From an uncultured Pirellulaceae bacterium (GTDB lineage Bacteria; Planctomycetota; Planctomycetia; Pirellulales; Pirellulaceae): DNA of 51,251 bases. A program made the translations under genes and the position numbers. Shown piece by piece: positions 18,435 to 27,431 of this stretch. How positions within the stretch are numbered: position 1 is the first letter of the stretch; each line of letters begins with the position of its first letter. The notes under the pieces are model-generated. The model saw only the letters and a list, made by a program, of their open reading frames with translations. It was not told the origin of the DNA and did no database searches. Location of the stretch: NCBI GenBank assembly GCA_937928555.1, contig CALFWR010000132.1, positions 1 to 51,251 on the forward strand, written 5' to 3'.

Positions 18435-19898
18435 ATGGGCAAACCAACAGGCTTCATCGAATTCTCACGCGAGGATGTCCAGTATCGTAACGCCAATGAT
18501 CGTGTCGGCGACTGGAACGAGTTTCTTGTGCAGATCAATGACCAAACGTTAACAACGCAGGGTGCCCGCTGCATGGATTGCGGTGTTCCTTTTTGCCACA
18601 CCGGTCAAATTGTCGAACGGATGGCCACGGGCTGTCCGGTCAACAACCTGATCCCGGAATGGAATCATCTGATCTACAAAGGCAAATGGCGCGAAGCCCT
18701 CGATCGGCTGCACCACACCAATAACTTTCCCGAATTCACCGGCCGCGTCTGTCCGGCGCCCTGCGAAGGATCTTGCGTGCTGGGAATCAATGAACCGCCG
18801 GTCACAATCAAGGACATCGAGCGATCGATCGTCGATCGGGGCTTTGCCGAAGGCTGGATCGCACCCCGAATCCCACAATCTCGCAGCGGAAAATCGGTCG
18901 CGGTCGTTGGGTCGGGACCGGCGGGGCTTGCCTGCGCCGACCAACTGAATCAGCAAGGGCATCACGTCACCGTTTACGAACGCGCCGACCGCATCGGTGG
19001 CCTGTTGATGTACGGCATCCCCAACATGAAACTGGACAAGGGAGTCGTCGAGCGGCGGATCGGATTGCTTCGCGACGAAGGCATCGAATTCAAAACGGGC
19101 GTCAACATCGGTACCGACCTGTCTGCTGCGGATCTGAAAAACCAACACGACGCCGTGGTGCTTTGCGTGGGCGCGACCCAACCTCGTGACCTGAAAATTC
19201 CTGGCCGGACCGCCAGTGGCATTTACTTTGCGATGGAGTACCTGACCGGATCGACTTCCAGCTTGCTGGGGCAGCACGATACACCGATCAGCGCGGCAGG
19301 TAAAAACGTGGTCGTGATTGGCGGTGGGGACACCGGTACCGACTGCATCGGTACCGCCATTCGTCAGGGTTGCAAAAGCGTCGTCAATCTGGAGATCGTC
19401 CGCCGACCGCCCGAAGAGCGAGCCGAAAGCAACCCGTGGCCGCAGTGGCCGATGATTTTTCGCACCGACTACGGACACGCCGAAGCCAAAGCGAAATTCG
19501 GCGATGACCCACGAAAGTTTTCGGTTGAAACGGTTGAGTTCATTGCGGACAAAGAATTCAAGCTCAAAGGCCTTCGCACCTGCCGCGTTGACTGGAGTCA
19601 GCCCCGTCCCGGTGTGGCACCCTTCTCACGCATCGAAGGCACGAATCAGGATATCGCCGCCGATTTGGTTTTCCTTGCCCTTGGCTTCCTCGGACCGGAG
19701 GCATCGATCGCCGAAGCTTTTGGGCTCCAATGTGACCAACGCAGTAACATCCAAGCCACCGAAGGCCAGTACACCACCAATGTCGATGGTGTGTTCGCTG
19801 CCGGTGACTGCCGCCGCGGCCAAAGCCTTGTCGTGTGGGCGATCCGCGAAGGCCGTGAAGTTGCCGATGTGTGCGGGGAATTTCTCGCGGCAAACTGA
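18435..19898 (+). CDS. gltD: Glutamate synthase small subunit (NADPH-GOGAT beta)
   Basis: A 487-aa FAD protein that passes electrons from NADPH to GltB. The N-terminal Cys-rich domain has [16 protein letters not shown] and CPAPCEGSC for two 4Fe-4S clusters. [12 protein letters not shown] is the FAD motif and [12 protein letters not shown] the NADPH motif. The end ([19 protein letters not shown]) is the usual FAD-contacting segment. ATG 18435 fits the family start ([11 protein letters not shown]); the frame is open 30 codons upstream but that part is spacer. It lies 119 bp after gltB with no obvious terminator between, so co-transcription is likely. Confidence 0.97.
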   Translation: MGKPTGFIEFSREDVQYRNANDRVGDWNEFLVQINDQTLTTQGARCMDCGVPFCHTGQIVERMATGCPVNNLIPEWNHLIYKGKWREALDRLHHTNNFPEFTGRVCPAPCEGSCVLGINEPPVTIKDIERSIVDRGFAEGWIAPRIPQSRSGKSVAVVGSGPAGLACADQLNQQGHHVTVYERADRIGGLLMYGIPNMKLDKGVVERRIGLLRDEGIEFKTGVNIGTDLSAADLKNQHDAVVLCVGATQPRDLKIPGRTASGIYFAMEYLTGSTSSLLGQHDTPISAAGKNVVVIGGGDTGTDCIGTAIRQGCKSVVNLEIVRRPPEERAESNPWPQWPMIFRTDYGHAEAKAKFGDDPRKFSVETVEFIADKEFKLKGLRTCRVDWSQPRPGVAPFSRIEGTNQDIAADLVFLALGFLGPEASIAEAFGLQCDQRSNIQATEGQYTTNVDGVFAAGDCRRGQSLVVWAIREGREVADVCGEFLAAN

Positions 19899-19953
19899 CG
19901 CTCTGATCGTTGGGCTTTACCTTGGATCGGCGACGGTTGAACGATCTGTCAAT

Positions 19954-19962
19954 TGCTATACT
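19954..19962 (+). promoter_or_regulatory. Extended -10 promoter element before the DUF1444 gene
   Basis: TGCTATACT fits an extended -10 (TGnTATAAT) 38 bp before ATG 20001. No good -35 is seen, as is common for extended -10 promoters. Its position argues against starting the gene further upstream. Confidence 0.35.
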
Positions 19963-20000
19963 GGGGCCGTTCAAAAGTATCCGTATCCCCCGAGCCTTCC

Positions 20001-21194
20001 ATGTTTCCTTCTGGTAAACCCGGCAAAAACAAATTCGCGAAACAGCTCATCGCCGCCATCAAAGACGCGACGGGCATGGAGTTTGAATACGACAGGGATA
20101 ACTTTCAACTGGTGATGCCGGGCGATGACGCGGTCCAGCTTAACCTCGCAAACATTTACCAGGAGCACTGCAACCTAGACAAGGAAGACCGTCCGACTCA
20201 CCTAGAGAGTATTGCATCGATCTTCGACGCCAAAAATCAGGGGCTACCTGACAATTTCGAAGACATCAAATCCAATCTTCGTCCCAAACTGTGGAACAGG
20301 TCGACTTTCGAGTTCGCGGCGATTCGTGCAAAAATCGATGGCACCTCTGGTCCGGACATTCCGCTCTATCCTGTTGGCGAACATCTTTATTCGTCCCTGG
20401 TTTACGACACCGAACATTCGATGCGTTCGATTTCCAATAGCGATCTGGAAAACTGGGGCGTAAGTTACTACGAAGCAATGGAACACGCGGTGCAGAACCT
20501 TGACCAGACCACCGTTGCCTGGTCGAAGATCGGCGACACGTTTTATTCGTCGATGTCCGGCGACAACTACGATTCGGCGCGACTGCTGGTGGTTGATCGA
20601 ATTCGCACTTTCGAGGTCGTCGGGGATTACGTGGGGATGGCACCGCAGCGTGATGCATTGCATGTCGCCGGCAGCGACGATCCGGGCTCGCTGGAGATGA
20701 TGTTTACACTCTCACAACAAAAGGACGAACAGGACGTGCGACCGCTGTCACCACTGACTTTGGTGCTCAAAGACGGCCACTGGGAAGACTGGGCGCCGCC
20801 GGCGAATCATATCGTACGTCCTGCCTACGACCAGCAGCAACTTTACTTCCTTGGCGCCCTTTACACCCAACAGAAAGAACTGCTGGAAGAGCTTCACATC
20901 GTTCAACAGTTTGATGTCTTTGTGGCAAGCTTTTCCACGCTACAAAATCCGGACGATGAAACGCTTCGCTCGTTCTGTGTCTGGGGCAAAGACATTGATT
21001 CGCTGTTGCCAAAAACGCAACTGATCATGTTCGTTGATCAACCGCAGGCATCGCCCAGCGTGGTGCTCTGGGAAGAAGCCCAACGTGTTGTCGGCGATTT
21101 GATGAAGCCAGACGACAACTATCCGACTCGGTATCGCGTCAGTGAATATCCTTCGGCAGCCCAAATCGCTGAAATGGCAAAACTGGAAATGTAG
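20001..21194 (+). CDS. DUF1444 family (YtpQ-like) protein
   Basis: A 397-aa cytoplasmic protein. The block LVYDTEHSMRSISNSDLENWG followed by YYEAMEHAVQNL is characteristic of DUF1444 (Bacillus YtpQ), preceded by LVMPGDDAVQLNLANIYQEH. DUF1444 has no defined biochemical role. This copy is longer than YtpQ, with about 120 extra C-terminal residues. It is the first of three same-direction genes at 20.0-22.1 kb; an extended -10 element lies just upstream. Confidence 0.75.
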   Translation: MFPSGKPGKNKFAKQLIAAIKDATGMEFEYDRDNFQLVMPGDDAVQLNLANIYQEHCNLDKEDRPTHLESIASIFDAKNQGLPDNFEDIKSNLRPKLWNRSTFEFAAIRAKIDGTSGPDIPLYPVGEHLYSSLVYDTEHSMRSISNSDLENWGVSYYEAMEHAVQNLDQTTVAWSKIGDTFYSSMSGDNYDSARLLVVDRIRTFEVVGDYVGMAPQRDALHVAGSDDPGSLEMMFTLSQQKDEQDVRPLSPLTLVLKDGHWEDWAPPANHIVRPAYDQQQLYFLGALYTQQKELLEELHIVQQFDVFVASFSTLQNPDDETLRSFCVWGKDIDSLLPKTQLIMFVDQPQASPSVVLWEEAQRVVGDLMKPDDNYPTRYRVSEYPSAAQIAEMAKLEM

Positions 21195-21206
21195 GTGACT
21201 GTCCAG

Positions 21207-21692
21207 ATGGAGCAACCGCAACCAGACAACCCATACGCATCGCCCAGAAACCTTGCCAGGCCCGGAACCGGGCCACAGAAGCCGGAACTCGAGCAACCCG
21301 CGGACCTGAATCATGTGCTGCATTCACTGGAACTGGCCTGCTATGAAAAAGGCGGGCAGCAGGTCCATGTTACCGCCATGGAGCTTTGCCAGATGTGTAT
21401 CTCGTTAGCGTTTCGACTGACGCCATGGGACAAAACTGGCGACGAGGCGTTGGAGTATCTTCGAGAACTGAACATCGTTAGCAGTGAGCACGTTGGTATG
21501 GCCGCGACGATTCTCGACGACCAAGGGCTTTCGAATCCGCATCCCGATGACGATCCGGACGATTTCATTGGCCTGTTCCATTTGGACACGCCGGTCGAAC
21601 AATGGAAGCTTCAGTTTGACTTTGCCCGGGAAGCGAGTGACTACCACGTTCAGGCCCCTGACAAAATGCACGACGACGATGAACACGGATGA
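21207..21692 (+). CDS. Hypothetical protein with NPYASP N-terminus
   Basis: A 161-aa soluble protein that I do not recognise. It starts QPQPDNPYASP, an N-terminal motif common in planctomycete proteins, has a helical middle (LNHVLHSLELACYEKGG...ELCQMCISLAFRL) and ends in a very acidic, His-containing tail (DKMHDDDEHG). GTG at 21195, directly after the previous stop, is the alternative start; ATG 21207 is preferred because GGTGA sits 8 nt upstream. Probably co-transcribed with the DUF1444 gene. Confidence 0.6.
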   Translation: MEQPQPDNPYASPRNLARPGTGPQKPELEQPADLNHVLHSLELACYEKGGQQVHVTAMELCQMCISLAFRLTPWDKTGDEALEYLRELNIVSSEHVGMAATILDDQGLSNPHPDDDPDDFIGLFHLDTPVEQWKLQFDFAREASDYHVQAPDKMHDDDEHG

Positions 21693-21785
21693 AACTTGCC
21701 GGCTCTCTCGTGCTCAATGGCCGTTGTTGACCCGAAGCATTTGATTCTGCGGCAGCCCACGTACTTCACAACCATAGCCAAACCG

Positions 21786-22055
21786 ATGCCCGTGCCCTTT
21801 TTCGAGATCGTTGGAATCCTGGGAGTCGTTCAGATTCTCACGGCCTATTTTTTGATTCAGTTGGGCAAAGTCTCCACCCGGCAGCTTTCGTACCAGGTGC
21901 TCAATGCCCTGGGAGCGGCGCTGGTTTTGTACTCGTTGTGGTTTCGCTTCAATCTGTCGGCGTTCACGATTGAACTTGCCTGGCTACTGATCAGCGTTTA
22001 CGGGATCGTCAAAGTTCTCGCCTCACGACGCGAACCCGATGACGCCGCGTCTTGA
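21786..22055 (+). CDS. Small three-helix membrane protein (CBU_0592-like)
   Basis: An 89-aa protein with three hydrophobic segments (FEIVGILGVVQILTAYFLI, YQVLNALGAALVLYSLW and FTIELAWLLISVYGIVKVL), matching the small CBU_0592-like bacterial membrane family of unknown function. The start at ATG 21786 puts the first helix at the N-terminus; the frame is open 30 codons further but without membrane character. The last 11 residues are charged and cytoplasmic or periplasmic. Confidence 0.6.
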   Translation: MPVPFFEIVGILGVVQILTAYFLIQLGKVSTRQLSYQVLNALGAALVLYSLWFRFNLSAFTIELAWLLISVYGIVKVLASRREPDDAAS

Positions 22056-22176
22056 ACGATACGGGTGAGAAGAACAGTTGTCAGTGAGTCCTTTTTACGA
22101 ATGCAATAATGCAGAAACGAACGACTGTGAAATCGGACTCAAAGCGTTGCACTGATTGAGTTCCCATATCGGAAGC

Positions 22177-22205
22177 TTGTCAAAACGGTAAACTCTGTTA
22201 ATAAT
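22177..22205 (+). promoter_or_regulatory. Strong sigma70-type promoter of the 22.2-kb AT-rich unit
   Basis: TTGTCA (22177-22182) and AATAAT (22200-22205) are 17 bp apart, each matching five of six consensus bases. The predicted leader to ATG 22248 is about 36 nt. It is the best promoter by eye in the window. Confidence 0.5.
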
Positions 22206-22247
22206 TAAAGGTGTCGAGAAACTATTCCCCGGAAGGTGTAAGCGTTA

Positions 22248-22667
22248 ATGGAAGTTGCAATGAAAACGGTTGCTACGTTCAAGGCATCGCTGCTTGCCTC
22301 TTGGCTCCGAACCAAGAAAAAAACCTGGTGGTTAGTTGATGGTGACGCAAGGCTTGAAGAGTCGTTGGCGTTTCCTTGTGAGGCTGAAGAACTTGCAAAA
22401 CAACTCGAACTCACGCCCAACCGAATTGCAAAAGCCATCCAGCCAACGGCAAACGAAATTGCTGAACTTGGAACGGTTGAGGACGCAAAAGATATTGAAA
22501 AGGTCGCCGTCGACATTGACACCTATGGCGGTCGTGGGCTTTATCTTTGCTGGGATGATATGACAGAAGACTGCGAATGGCTGATCGTTGATAAAACTGA
22601 TTATGTCAACGAGAATCTTCAGGATGAGGATTTGGCAGCTTCGGAAGATGGCGATGCTACCAGGTAG
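22248..22667 (+). CDS. Hypothetical acidic protein
   Basis: A 139-aa protein I do not recognise. It begins with a basic Trp-rich region (SWLRTKKKTWWLVDGDARLEE) and continues acidic, ending NENLQDEDLAASEDGDATR. No membrane helix or signal peptide. GGAAGG precedes ATG 22248; ATG 22260 is possible. A strong promoter lies upstream, and the frameshifted HEPN-like gene follows after 15 bp, so the two form one unit. The AT-rich codon use differs from the genes on either side, and lateral gain is plausible. An antitoxin-like role for the neighbour would be a guess. Confidence 0.5.
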   Translation: MEVAMKTVATFKASLLASWLRTKKKTWWLVDGDARLEESLAFPCEAEELAKQLELTPNRIAKAIQPTANEIAELGTVEDAKDIEKVAVDIDTYGGRGLYLCWDDMTEDCEWLIVDKTDYVNENLQDEDLAASEDGDATR

Positions 22668-22682
22668 TTCTCGGAGAATAAT

Positions 22683-23529
22683 TTGCCCCTCCCGCCCTTT
22701 GCCAACGTTTGCGATTACGTAACGCGGATTCCGTCACGCAATAAGCCGCTTTCCGCAGATTCTGAAAACCCACTTGCTCATTTACGGCGCGGAATCAACG
22801 ACTGTGAAAAACTGGTGGCGTTTGTTGACAGCTTGATGGAACGAGTTCGAACGTACCGAACTTCCCGGGAAAACTTTAGCCGATTGTGTGAGTTTGCAGC
22901 GGTAGGTGCCATTGAGGCATTTGAAAGGTTCTTTAAGGAACTTGCTTCGAGTTGCATCGACTTCGTTTACGAGTACGTCTCCGACGACCGGCTTGATGTT
23001 TTTTCAATCAAAGGAGCGGCGGCAGCGGTTCATTTGGAAGCTGGCTCTGTTGGTCGCGGACTTTGTGAATCGTCTACCTGGCTGAACAACAAAGAGAATG
23101 CGAAACGATTTAAACGGATCCTCGCGGATCCGAATACCGATGGAAACTTTTCATTGTTTACAAATGACGGTTCGGTGTCTGATCGGCAAGACATTGTTTC
23201 CGTTTTGTGGCAATTGCGTCACTCAATCGTGCACAATTTTGGGGTGATCAATAAATCAGATGCGGTCAAATTGCGAAAGTTGTGCAAAAGACAGGTCGAT
23301 GGCGATTGTCCAGGTGGATATTCGAAAGTCCGATTTCTGGTACATAAAACTCTTTATTCTCGAAGTCGCACAGGATATTTCCATCAGAGTTCATTCGCGA
23401 CTTTCCGAACTTCTCTCAACAGTCATGGGCTCTGAAACTCCTGAAGCAAAACAAAACGTAGCCCAAAGTGTTGCCAACAAGTTTGAGCTTCGAACAACGA
23501 TCGCTGGTGAAACACGCGATTCTGAATAA
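22683..23529 (+). pseudogene. HEPN-like domain protein, frameshifted
   Basis: The first frame (TTG 22683, with GGAG just upstream) reads 250 codons to 23435. A second frame, offset +1, reads coherent coding sequence from about 23290 to the stop at 23529 (IRKSDFWYIKLFILEVAQDI...). Joined near 23285-23320 they give about 280 residues. The region LWQLRHSIVHNFGV contains R-x4-H, the ribonuclease motif of HEPN domains, preceded by the usual helical segment (AIEAFERFFKELASSCIDFV). HEPN proteins of the RiboL-PSP type are often toxins or defence effectors. The frameshift may be real decay or a base error; it lies after the R-x4-H motif, so the catalytic part is intact either way. Confidence 0.55.
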
Positions 23530-23627
23530 CCAAGTTAAAAAAAGTGAGTATCACAAGCTTGCATGTTGAAATGCTTTCAGACAAGATCCTGCAAGTTTCG
23601 CCGGTTGCCTGCGACCCTGCCCGACAT

Positions 23628-23661
23628 GTGGCGAGAAGTGCGAAGTGGCGAGAAGTGCGAA
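23628..23661 (+). repeat. 17-bp perfect tandem duplication
   Basis: GTGGCGAGAAGTGCGAA occurs twice in perfect tandem in the 148-bp gap between the convergent HEPN-like and permease genes. Confidence 0.8.
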
Positions 23662-23677
23662 GTCGTGTGAGTCAGAG

Positions 23678-25228
23678 CTATTGAGCGAATGCCCGGAAAG
23701 CGTTGCGTGAGACTTCCATGAACGTCGCGGATTTTCCGAGCGACCGGGACGCATCCCAGAGACAGACAATCCAGATCGCCGCCGTCGCCAACAGCGACGC
23801 AATCACACAGCCAGCGGTCCCCAGGTTGCTCTCGCACTGAACGAAGAACGCAATAATGTTGCCCATCGAAGAGACAAGTCCGACAATCATCCCGCCCAGA
23901 CAAACAAGACAAGTGACAACCACAAAGGACTCGTTCCTGGCCAGCCAGGGATAAGTCCGGGCGACTAACCAGATCACCGCCGCACCAACGGCAAACGATG
24001 CGATCACCGCCAGCAAAGCCGGCACAAGTCCGGTCGTGGTCTGCATCGACAACGTTAACACGAACCAGAACGCGATCAGAATTACAGGCATAGCGCGGAC
24101 AACAAGGGCCAGAAAAAGAGCCCGGGCGGTCGTGGTGCGACTTTCCGAAAGCCCGGTAATCCACATCCGCGAAAACATCGAACTGACACCATGAATCACA
24201 AACGCTGAAAAAACACAGGGAGCCACAACCAACGCAAAAGCCATCTTTGGGTAGACGGCTTTGTCGGTCCCGGACGAATCGAACAGCCTCGTCACAAAAA
24301 AGCTGGAAACGAATACGATCGCGACAGCCCAGGGCAGCCACCGCCACAAACTTGTTTTCGATTTCCCAAACATAAGTTGACCCACATCGCTCAGGCTGCG
24401 CGTTGTTGTGGAAAACAAACGCAGCAGTCCAAGGGATATCGCATACAGCACGACGCAAACCAAAAACGCCGCGCCGCAATGGATCGCCGCTTCGACCAGT
24501 TCTTCTTTCCAAGCAGCCATCGATTGCTGCTTGATCGCAGGCAACAAAAAGCCGCCCAGAAGAACCAGCACCATCACGACTCCGGAAATAACCACCGACG
24601 GCGAGTTCGACCAGTTGACGCCTTCCTGCAAAACTTCATTTTGGGTTTTTACTGCATTGATGGGAGAACGTTTCGAGGTACCAACAAACCAGTAGCGGGC
24701 AATCACAGCGAGCGCGACCGCTATCAACAACAACCCTACCACGAATCGCGCCGAAAACGGAAGCGCCATGTAAGCGTCTCCAATGGCGTTGGAAGTTTCC
24801 TGAACCGACACGGCGACTAACGGAATCGTGTAGAACAAAATCAAAATGGTTAGCGCGGACTTTTCCAGCATCCCCAGCCACAAACCGAAAGCCAACGCCA
24901 AGGCGATGCAGCCAAAACACTCGGGAAAGAAACCACGGATTGAAACGAACAGGGCAAAACCAAGGGCGCTCAGCAGTGCCCAGCAAAAAATCGCCAGGCC
25001 CGCGCAAGTCTCGTTCATCCCCGGCACCAGCCAGCGTCTCTCGGATTGAAGATAGCACCTGCTGGTGTACCCGATCCCGGCCAGCAGGCACGCAAAAAAC
25101 ATTAGCATTGGGGACACGGTCTGGTGCCTGAGACACCCGGCTGCGGCCAGAAAAAAGGCCACCAGCGAGATACGCACCACCCATGAACCGGTCATCAGCA
25201 AACGGGCCGAAAGCCAAATTCGATTCAT
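23678..25228 (-). CDS. Polytopic membrane protein, permease of the ABC system
   Basis: A 516-aa protein with about 12 hydrophobic segments and short loops. No specific permease motif is visible, but it overlaps the ATPase gene by four bases (ATGA) and follows a YtrA-type regulator, the usual order of GntR-regulated ABC-2-like exporters. It is larger than common ABC-2 permeases, with two similar six-helix halves suggested by the central charged linker (WFVGTSKRSPINAVKTQNEV, about residues 177-196). Likely exports or senses an envelope-active compound; the substrate is unknown. Confidence 0.65.
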   Translation of the reverse strand: MNRIWLSARLLMTGSWVVRISLVAFFLAAAGCLRHQTVSPMLMFFACLLAGIGYTSRCYLQSERRWLVPGMNETCAGLAIFCWALLSALGFALFVSIRGFFPECFGCIALALAFGLWLGMLEKSALTILILFYTIPLVAVSVQETSNAIGDAYMALPFSARFVVGLLLIAVALAVIARYWFVGTSKRSPINAVKTQNEVLQEGVNWSNSPSVVISGVVMVLVLLGGFLLPAIKQQSMAAWKEELVEAAIHCGAAFLVCVVLYAISLGLLRLFSTTTRSLSDVGQLMFGKSKTSLWRWLPWAVAIVFVSSFFVTRLFDSSGTDKAVYPKMAFALVVAPCVFSAFVIHGVSSMFSRMWITGLSESRTTTARALFLALVVRAMPVILIAFWFVLTLSMQTTTGLVPALLAVIASFAVGAAVIWLVARTYPWLARNESFVVVTCLVCLGGMIVGLVSSMGNIIAFFVQCESNLGTAGCVIASLLATAAIWIVCLWDASRSLGKSATFMEVSRNAFRAFAQ

Positions 25229-26130
25229 GATGTCATCCCCATGAAAAGTTCATCCAGTCCAACGCTTTGCACATGAATCGAGTTGTCTGTCGAGATTCCG
25301 GCTTGCTCACCAAGCAACCGGTTTTGTTCTTCGTTCCAGTCCTGCACCCAAACCTGAACCCGATTTCCATCCACGCGGGAACTGATCACGCCTTCGATCG
25401 CGTTTAGCCTTTCGACCGGGAAGTCCGCCTGCAGAAAGACGCATTGGACTTTCTCTTTGAGTTCATCCAGGGAACCATGCCACGTGATGGTTCCCTCATG
25501 CAGAATCGCGACATCGGCGGCGATGCGTTCAATGTCCGTCGTGATATGGCTTGAGAACAGAATTGTTTGGCCGATCTCATCGTTGAGCAACAATAACGCT
25601 CGCAGAAAGTCCTGCCGGGCCACCGGATCCAGGCTCGCAACCGGTTCGTCCAGGATCAACAAGTCCGGTCGGTGCCCGAGTGCCAGCAGGATGCCTACTT
25701 TCTGCTGCTGGCCGACGCTCAGAGTGCTGATGACTTTGTCCATCGGCACCTCCCATTGTTGCTGAAAACGATCGATTAGCCTGTGATCCCACGTGTCGTA
25801 AAAGCTCCCAACCAATTCGATCGCATCGCGGACTTTGTGCCACAGCATATCGTCGAACTTTTGCGAGACGTATCCGATGCGGCGACGAATCGAAGCCGGA
25901 GCATCCCAGGCCCGATAGCCATGCAGCAACGCTTGACCGGCGTCCGGTTCGAGCAGTCCAACCGCCGTCCGGATCAACGTTGTCTTTCCTGATCCATTGC
26001 GGCCCAACAAGCCGGTGATGGATCCGGGAGCCAGATCAAGGTCAACGTGATCGAGCACCTTTTGATTGCCAAAATTTTTGCTGACCCCTTCCAGGCTTAA
26101 CGGAATCAGGGATTTCAGGGAATCTGTCAT
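25225..26130 (-). CDS. ABC transporter ATP-binding protein
   Basis: A 301-aa ATPase with LLGRNGSGKTTLIRT (Walker A), LSVGQQQKVGILLAL (signature), DLLILDEP (Walker B) and FSSHI (switch His). A C-terminal domain of about 80 residues, common in drug and lantibiotic exporters, follows. AAGGAG abuts the ATG at 26136 but is 6 nt from the ATG at 26130, so the second ATG is the likely start. The gene begins 22 bp after the regulator stop and overlaps the permease gene by 4 bp, forming one operon. Confidence 0.93.
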   Translation of the reverse strand: MTDSLKSLIPLSLEGVSKNFGNQKVLDHVDLDLAPGSITGLLGRNGSGKTTLIRTAVGLLEPDAGQALLHGYRAWDAPASIRRRIGYVSQKFDDMLWHKVRDAIELVGSFYDTWDHRLIDRFQQQWEVPMDKVISTLSVGQQQKVGILLALGHRPDLLILDEPVASLDPVARQDFLRALLLLNDEIGQTILFSSHITTDIERIAADVAILHEGTITWHGSLDELKEKVQCVFLQADFPVERLNAIEGVISSRVDGNRVQVWVQDWNEEQNRLLGEQAGISTDNSIHVQSVGLDELFMGMTS

Positions 26131-26152
26131 CGACATCTCCTTTGCATAGAAC

Positions 26153-26503
26153 TCACCGCCAACGTTTCTTGATTAGTTGAATCAGCTGGGTTTGGCTCAA
26201 GCCAACCTGTTTCGCGTCGGCGACCAACTGATCGATGGTCGGTCGCAGATACATTTCGGGCTTTTCGGCTTTCCGCAGCACCACCATCCCGACACCCCGC
26301 TTCCGCTGAACGACGCCTTCGCTTTCAAGCAGCGACCAGGCCCTGGAAACCGTCATCGGGTTGACCCCTAGGTCAGTCGCCATCTGCCGCACGGATGGCA
26401 AAAGATCGCCTTTTTCCAGCCGTCCACAATCGATTTCGCGGACGATCTGGTCAAAGACCTGCCGGTAAATGGGAACGCCAGAATTGAGCTGAATCGTGAA
26501 CAT
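26153..26503 (-). CDS. GntR family transcriptional regulator, YtrA subfamily
   Basis: A 116-aa repressor: N-terminal winged helix (VPIYRQVFDQIVREI; LPSVRQMATDLGVNPMTVSRAWSLLESEGVV) and only a short helical tail (about 50 residues), which defines the YtrA subgroup. Such proteins repress linked ABC exporter operons and respond to envelope-active antibiotics in characterised members. It is the first gene of the regulator-ATPase-permease operon. No ribosome site is present; the start ATG follows the predicted transcription start by only a few bases. An inverted repeat overlaps the promoter, so autorepression is likely. Confidence 0.92.
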   Translation of the reverse strand: MFTIQLNSGVPIYRQVFDQIVREIDCGRLEKGDLLPSVRQMATDLGVNPMTVSRAWSLLESEGVVQRKRGVGMVVLRKAEKPEMYLRPTIDQLVADAKQVGLSQTQLIQLIKKRWR

Positions 26504-26504
26504 G

Positions 26505-26540
26505 GTGTATTAGTGTATTGATACACATGCTTGAGGTCAA
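26505..26540 (-). promoter_or_regulatory. Promoter and operator of the GntR-ABC operon
   Basis: On the minus strand, TTGACC (26540-26535) and TACACT (26517-26512) are 17 bp apart. The perfect inverted repeat GTGTAT-TG-ATACAC (26513-26526) overlaps the -10, and a third GTGTAT half-site is at 26505-26510. TGTAT-type palindromes are typical YtrA operators. The transcription start should fall about 26505, 2-3 nt before the ATG at 26503, predicting a leaderless mRNA. Confidence 0.65.
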
Positions 26541-26631
26541 GTAACAAACACAGACTTTCCGAAATTTTGTACAATGAGCCACTGAGTTGCTTTGTGTGCC
26601 GGGATTTTTCAATGAGCGAGTCAACTCTCAA

Positions 26632-26818
26632 CCCGGATTATTCACGAGGCGTGGGCGTGACTTTCAGTTCAGCCAATGGACGCCGTGTCAGTCCGGGTAA
26701 AATCGCTTTCCTGCACTTCATCGGGGATGTGAACCGAAATTTCCAAGGCGAACCCGGTGTCACGTTAGCTTTTGTGTGGCTCAACCCGATCTACGCCCGT
26801 CGTCGTGAATCATTCCGG
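26632..26818 (-). mobile_element. 187-bp MITE-like element, subfamily B, copy B2, with 5-bp target duplication
   Basis: The left end is CCCGGATTATTCACGA plus GGCGTGGGCG. The right end is ACGCCCGTCGTCGTGAAT plus a degenerate CATTCCGG. Length is exactly 187 bp. It is flanked by perfect direct repeats CTCAA (26627-26631 and 26819-26823). The interior aligns with B1 (GACTTTCAG near the left end, then a similar run of blocks) and weakly with subfamily A (CAGTTCAGCCAATG against CAGTTGAGACAATG). It sits between the GntR promoter and a divergent GNAT gene. Confidence 0.88.
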
Positions 26819-26933
26819 CTCAACAATCCACCAGCAACCTTGCGTCGGTCCAAGGCAGTCTTTCGCGTTGGGTTCTTTCGACCGTTAGAATAAATCAAAC
26901 ACACTCATTCAACGTTTTACTTTTGTGACAGCG

Positions 26934-27431
26934 ATGCCAGCGACCCACGCGTTTCCCATTCGCGATGTGGACTTTTTTCACGAAGCCATGTCGGGTGACT
27001 TTCTGGAGCTTTTGAATCACTATTCGATGGACGAAATGGGGTCAGGGAAACCGCTGCCCGACGAAATTCGTGCCGCCCTGGTGCCGAGAATTCAGGAAAT
27101 AGACCACTTTCACAGTGCGATTTGCTACGACGAAAACGGCACGCCAGCGGGGCTTGTCAATTTCATGGATCAGTTCTCGACCTTTGCCGCCCAGCGGTTG
27201 ATCAACATCCATGATCTCGTGGTGCATAGGGACTTTCGCGGTCGCGGAGTCAGTCGCAGGCTGATCGAGCACGTTCAACAGGTGGCAAAAGAAAAAGGAT
27301 GCTGCAAGCTGACCCTGGAAGTTCTCTCGGAGAACACGATCGCCAAACGGGCCTACTCCAATTTTGGCTTTGAGCCCTACCGCCTGACAGAAGGCGGCAG
27401 CCCCGCCGAGTTTTGGCAAAAGAAAATTTAA
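26934..27431 (+). CDS. GNAT family N-acetyltransferase
   Basis: A 165-aa acetyltransferase. INIHDLVVHRDFRGRGVSRR carries strand 4 and the acetyl-CoA pyrophosphate loop (R-G-R-G-V), followed by LIEHVQQVAKEKGCCKLTLEV and NTIAKRAYSNFGFEPY, the conserved C-terminal half of the fold. The first 60 residues vary and would set substrate; none is inferable. ATG 26934 or GTG 26925 are possible starts; neither has a clear ribosome site. It stands alone downstream of element B2. Confidence 0.85.
   Translation: MPATHAFPIRDVDFFHEAMSGDFLELLNHYSMDEMGSGKPLPDEIRAALVPRIQEIDHFHSAICYDENGTPAGLVNFMDQFSTFAAQRLINIHDLVVHRDFRGRGVSRRLIEHVQQVAKEKGCCKLTLEVLSENTIAKRAYSNFGFEPYRLTEGGSPAEFWQKKI

Noticed and set aside
23285..23320. 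Programmed ribosomal frameshift in the HEPN-like gene
   Set aside because: The change is +1 and I see no slippery heptamer, stop codon or downstream stem that would support programmed shifting; decay or a base error is simpler.
26531..26893. A 120-codon frame across element B2
   Set aside because: It spans the whole transposed element and both target duplications, has no ribosome site, and the matching frame in B1 is not open.
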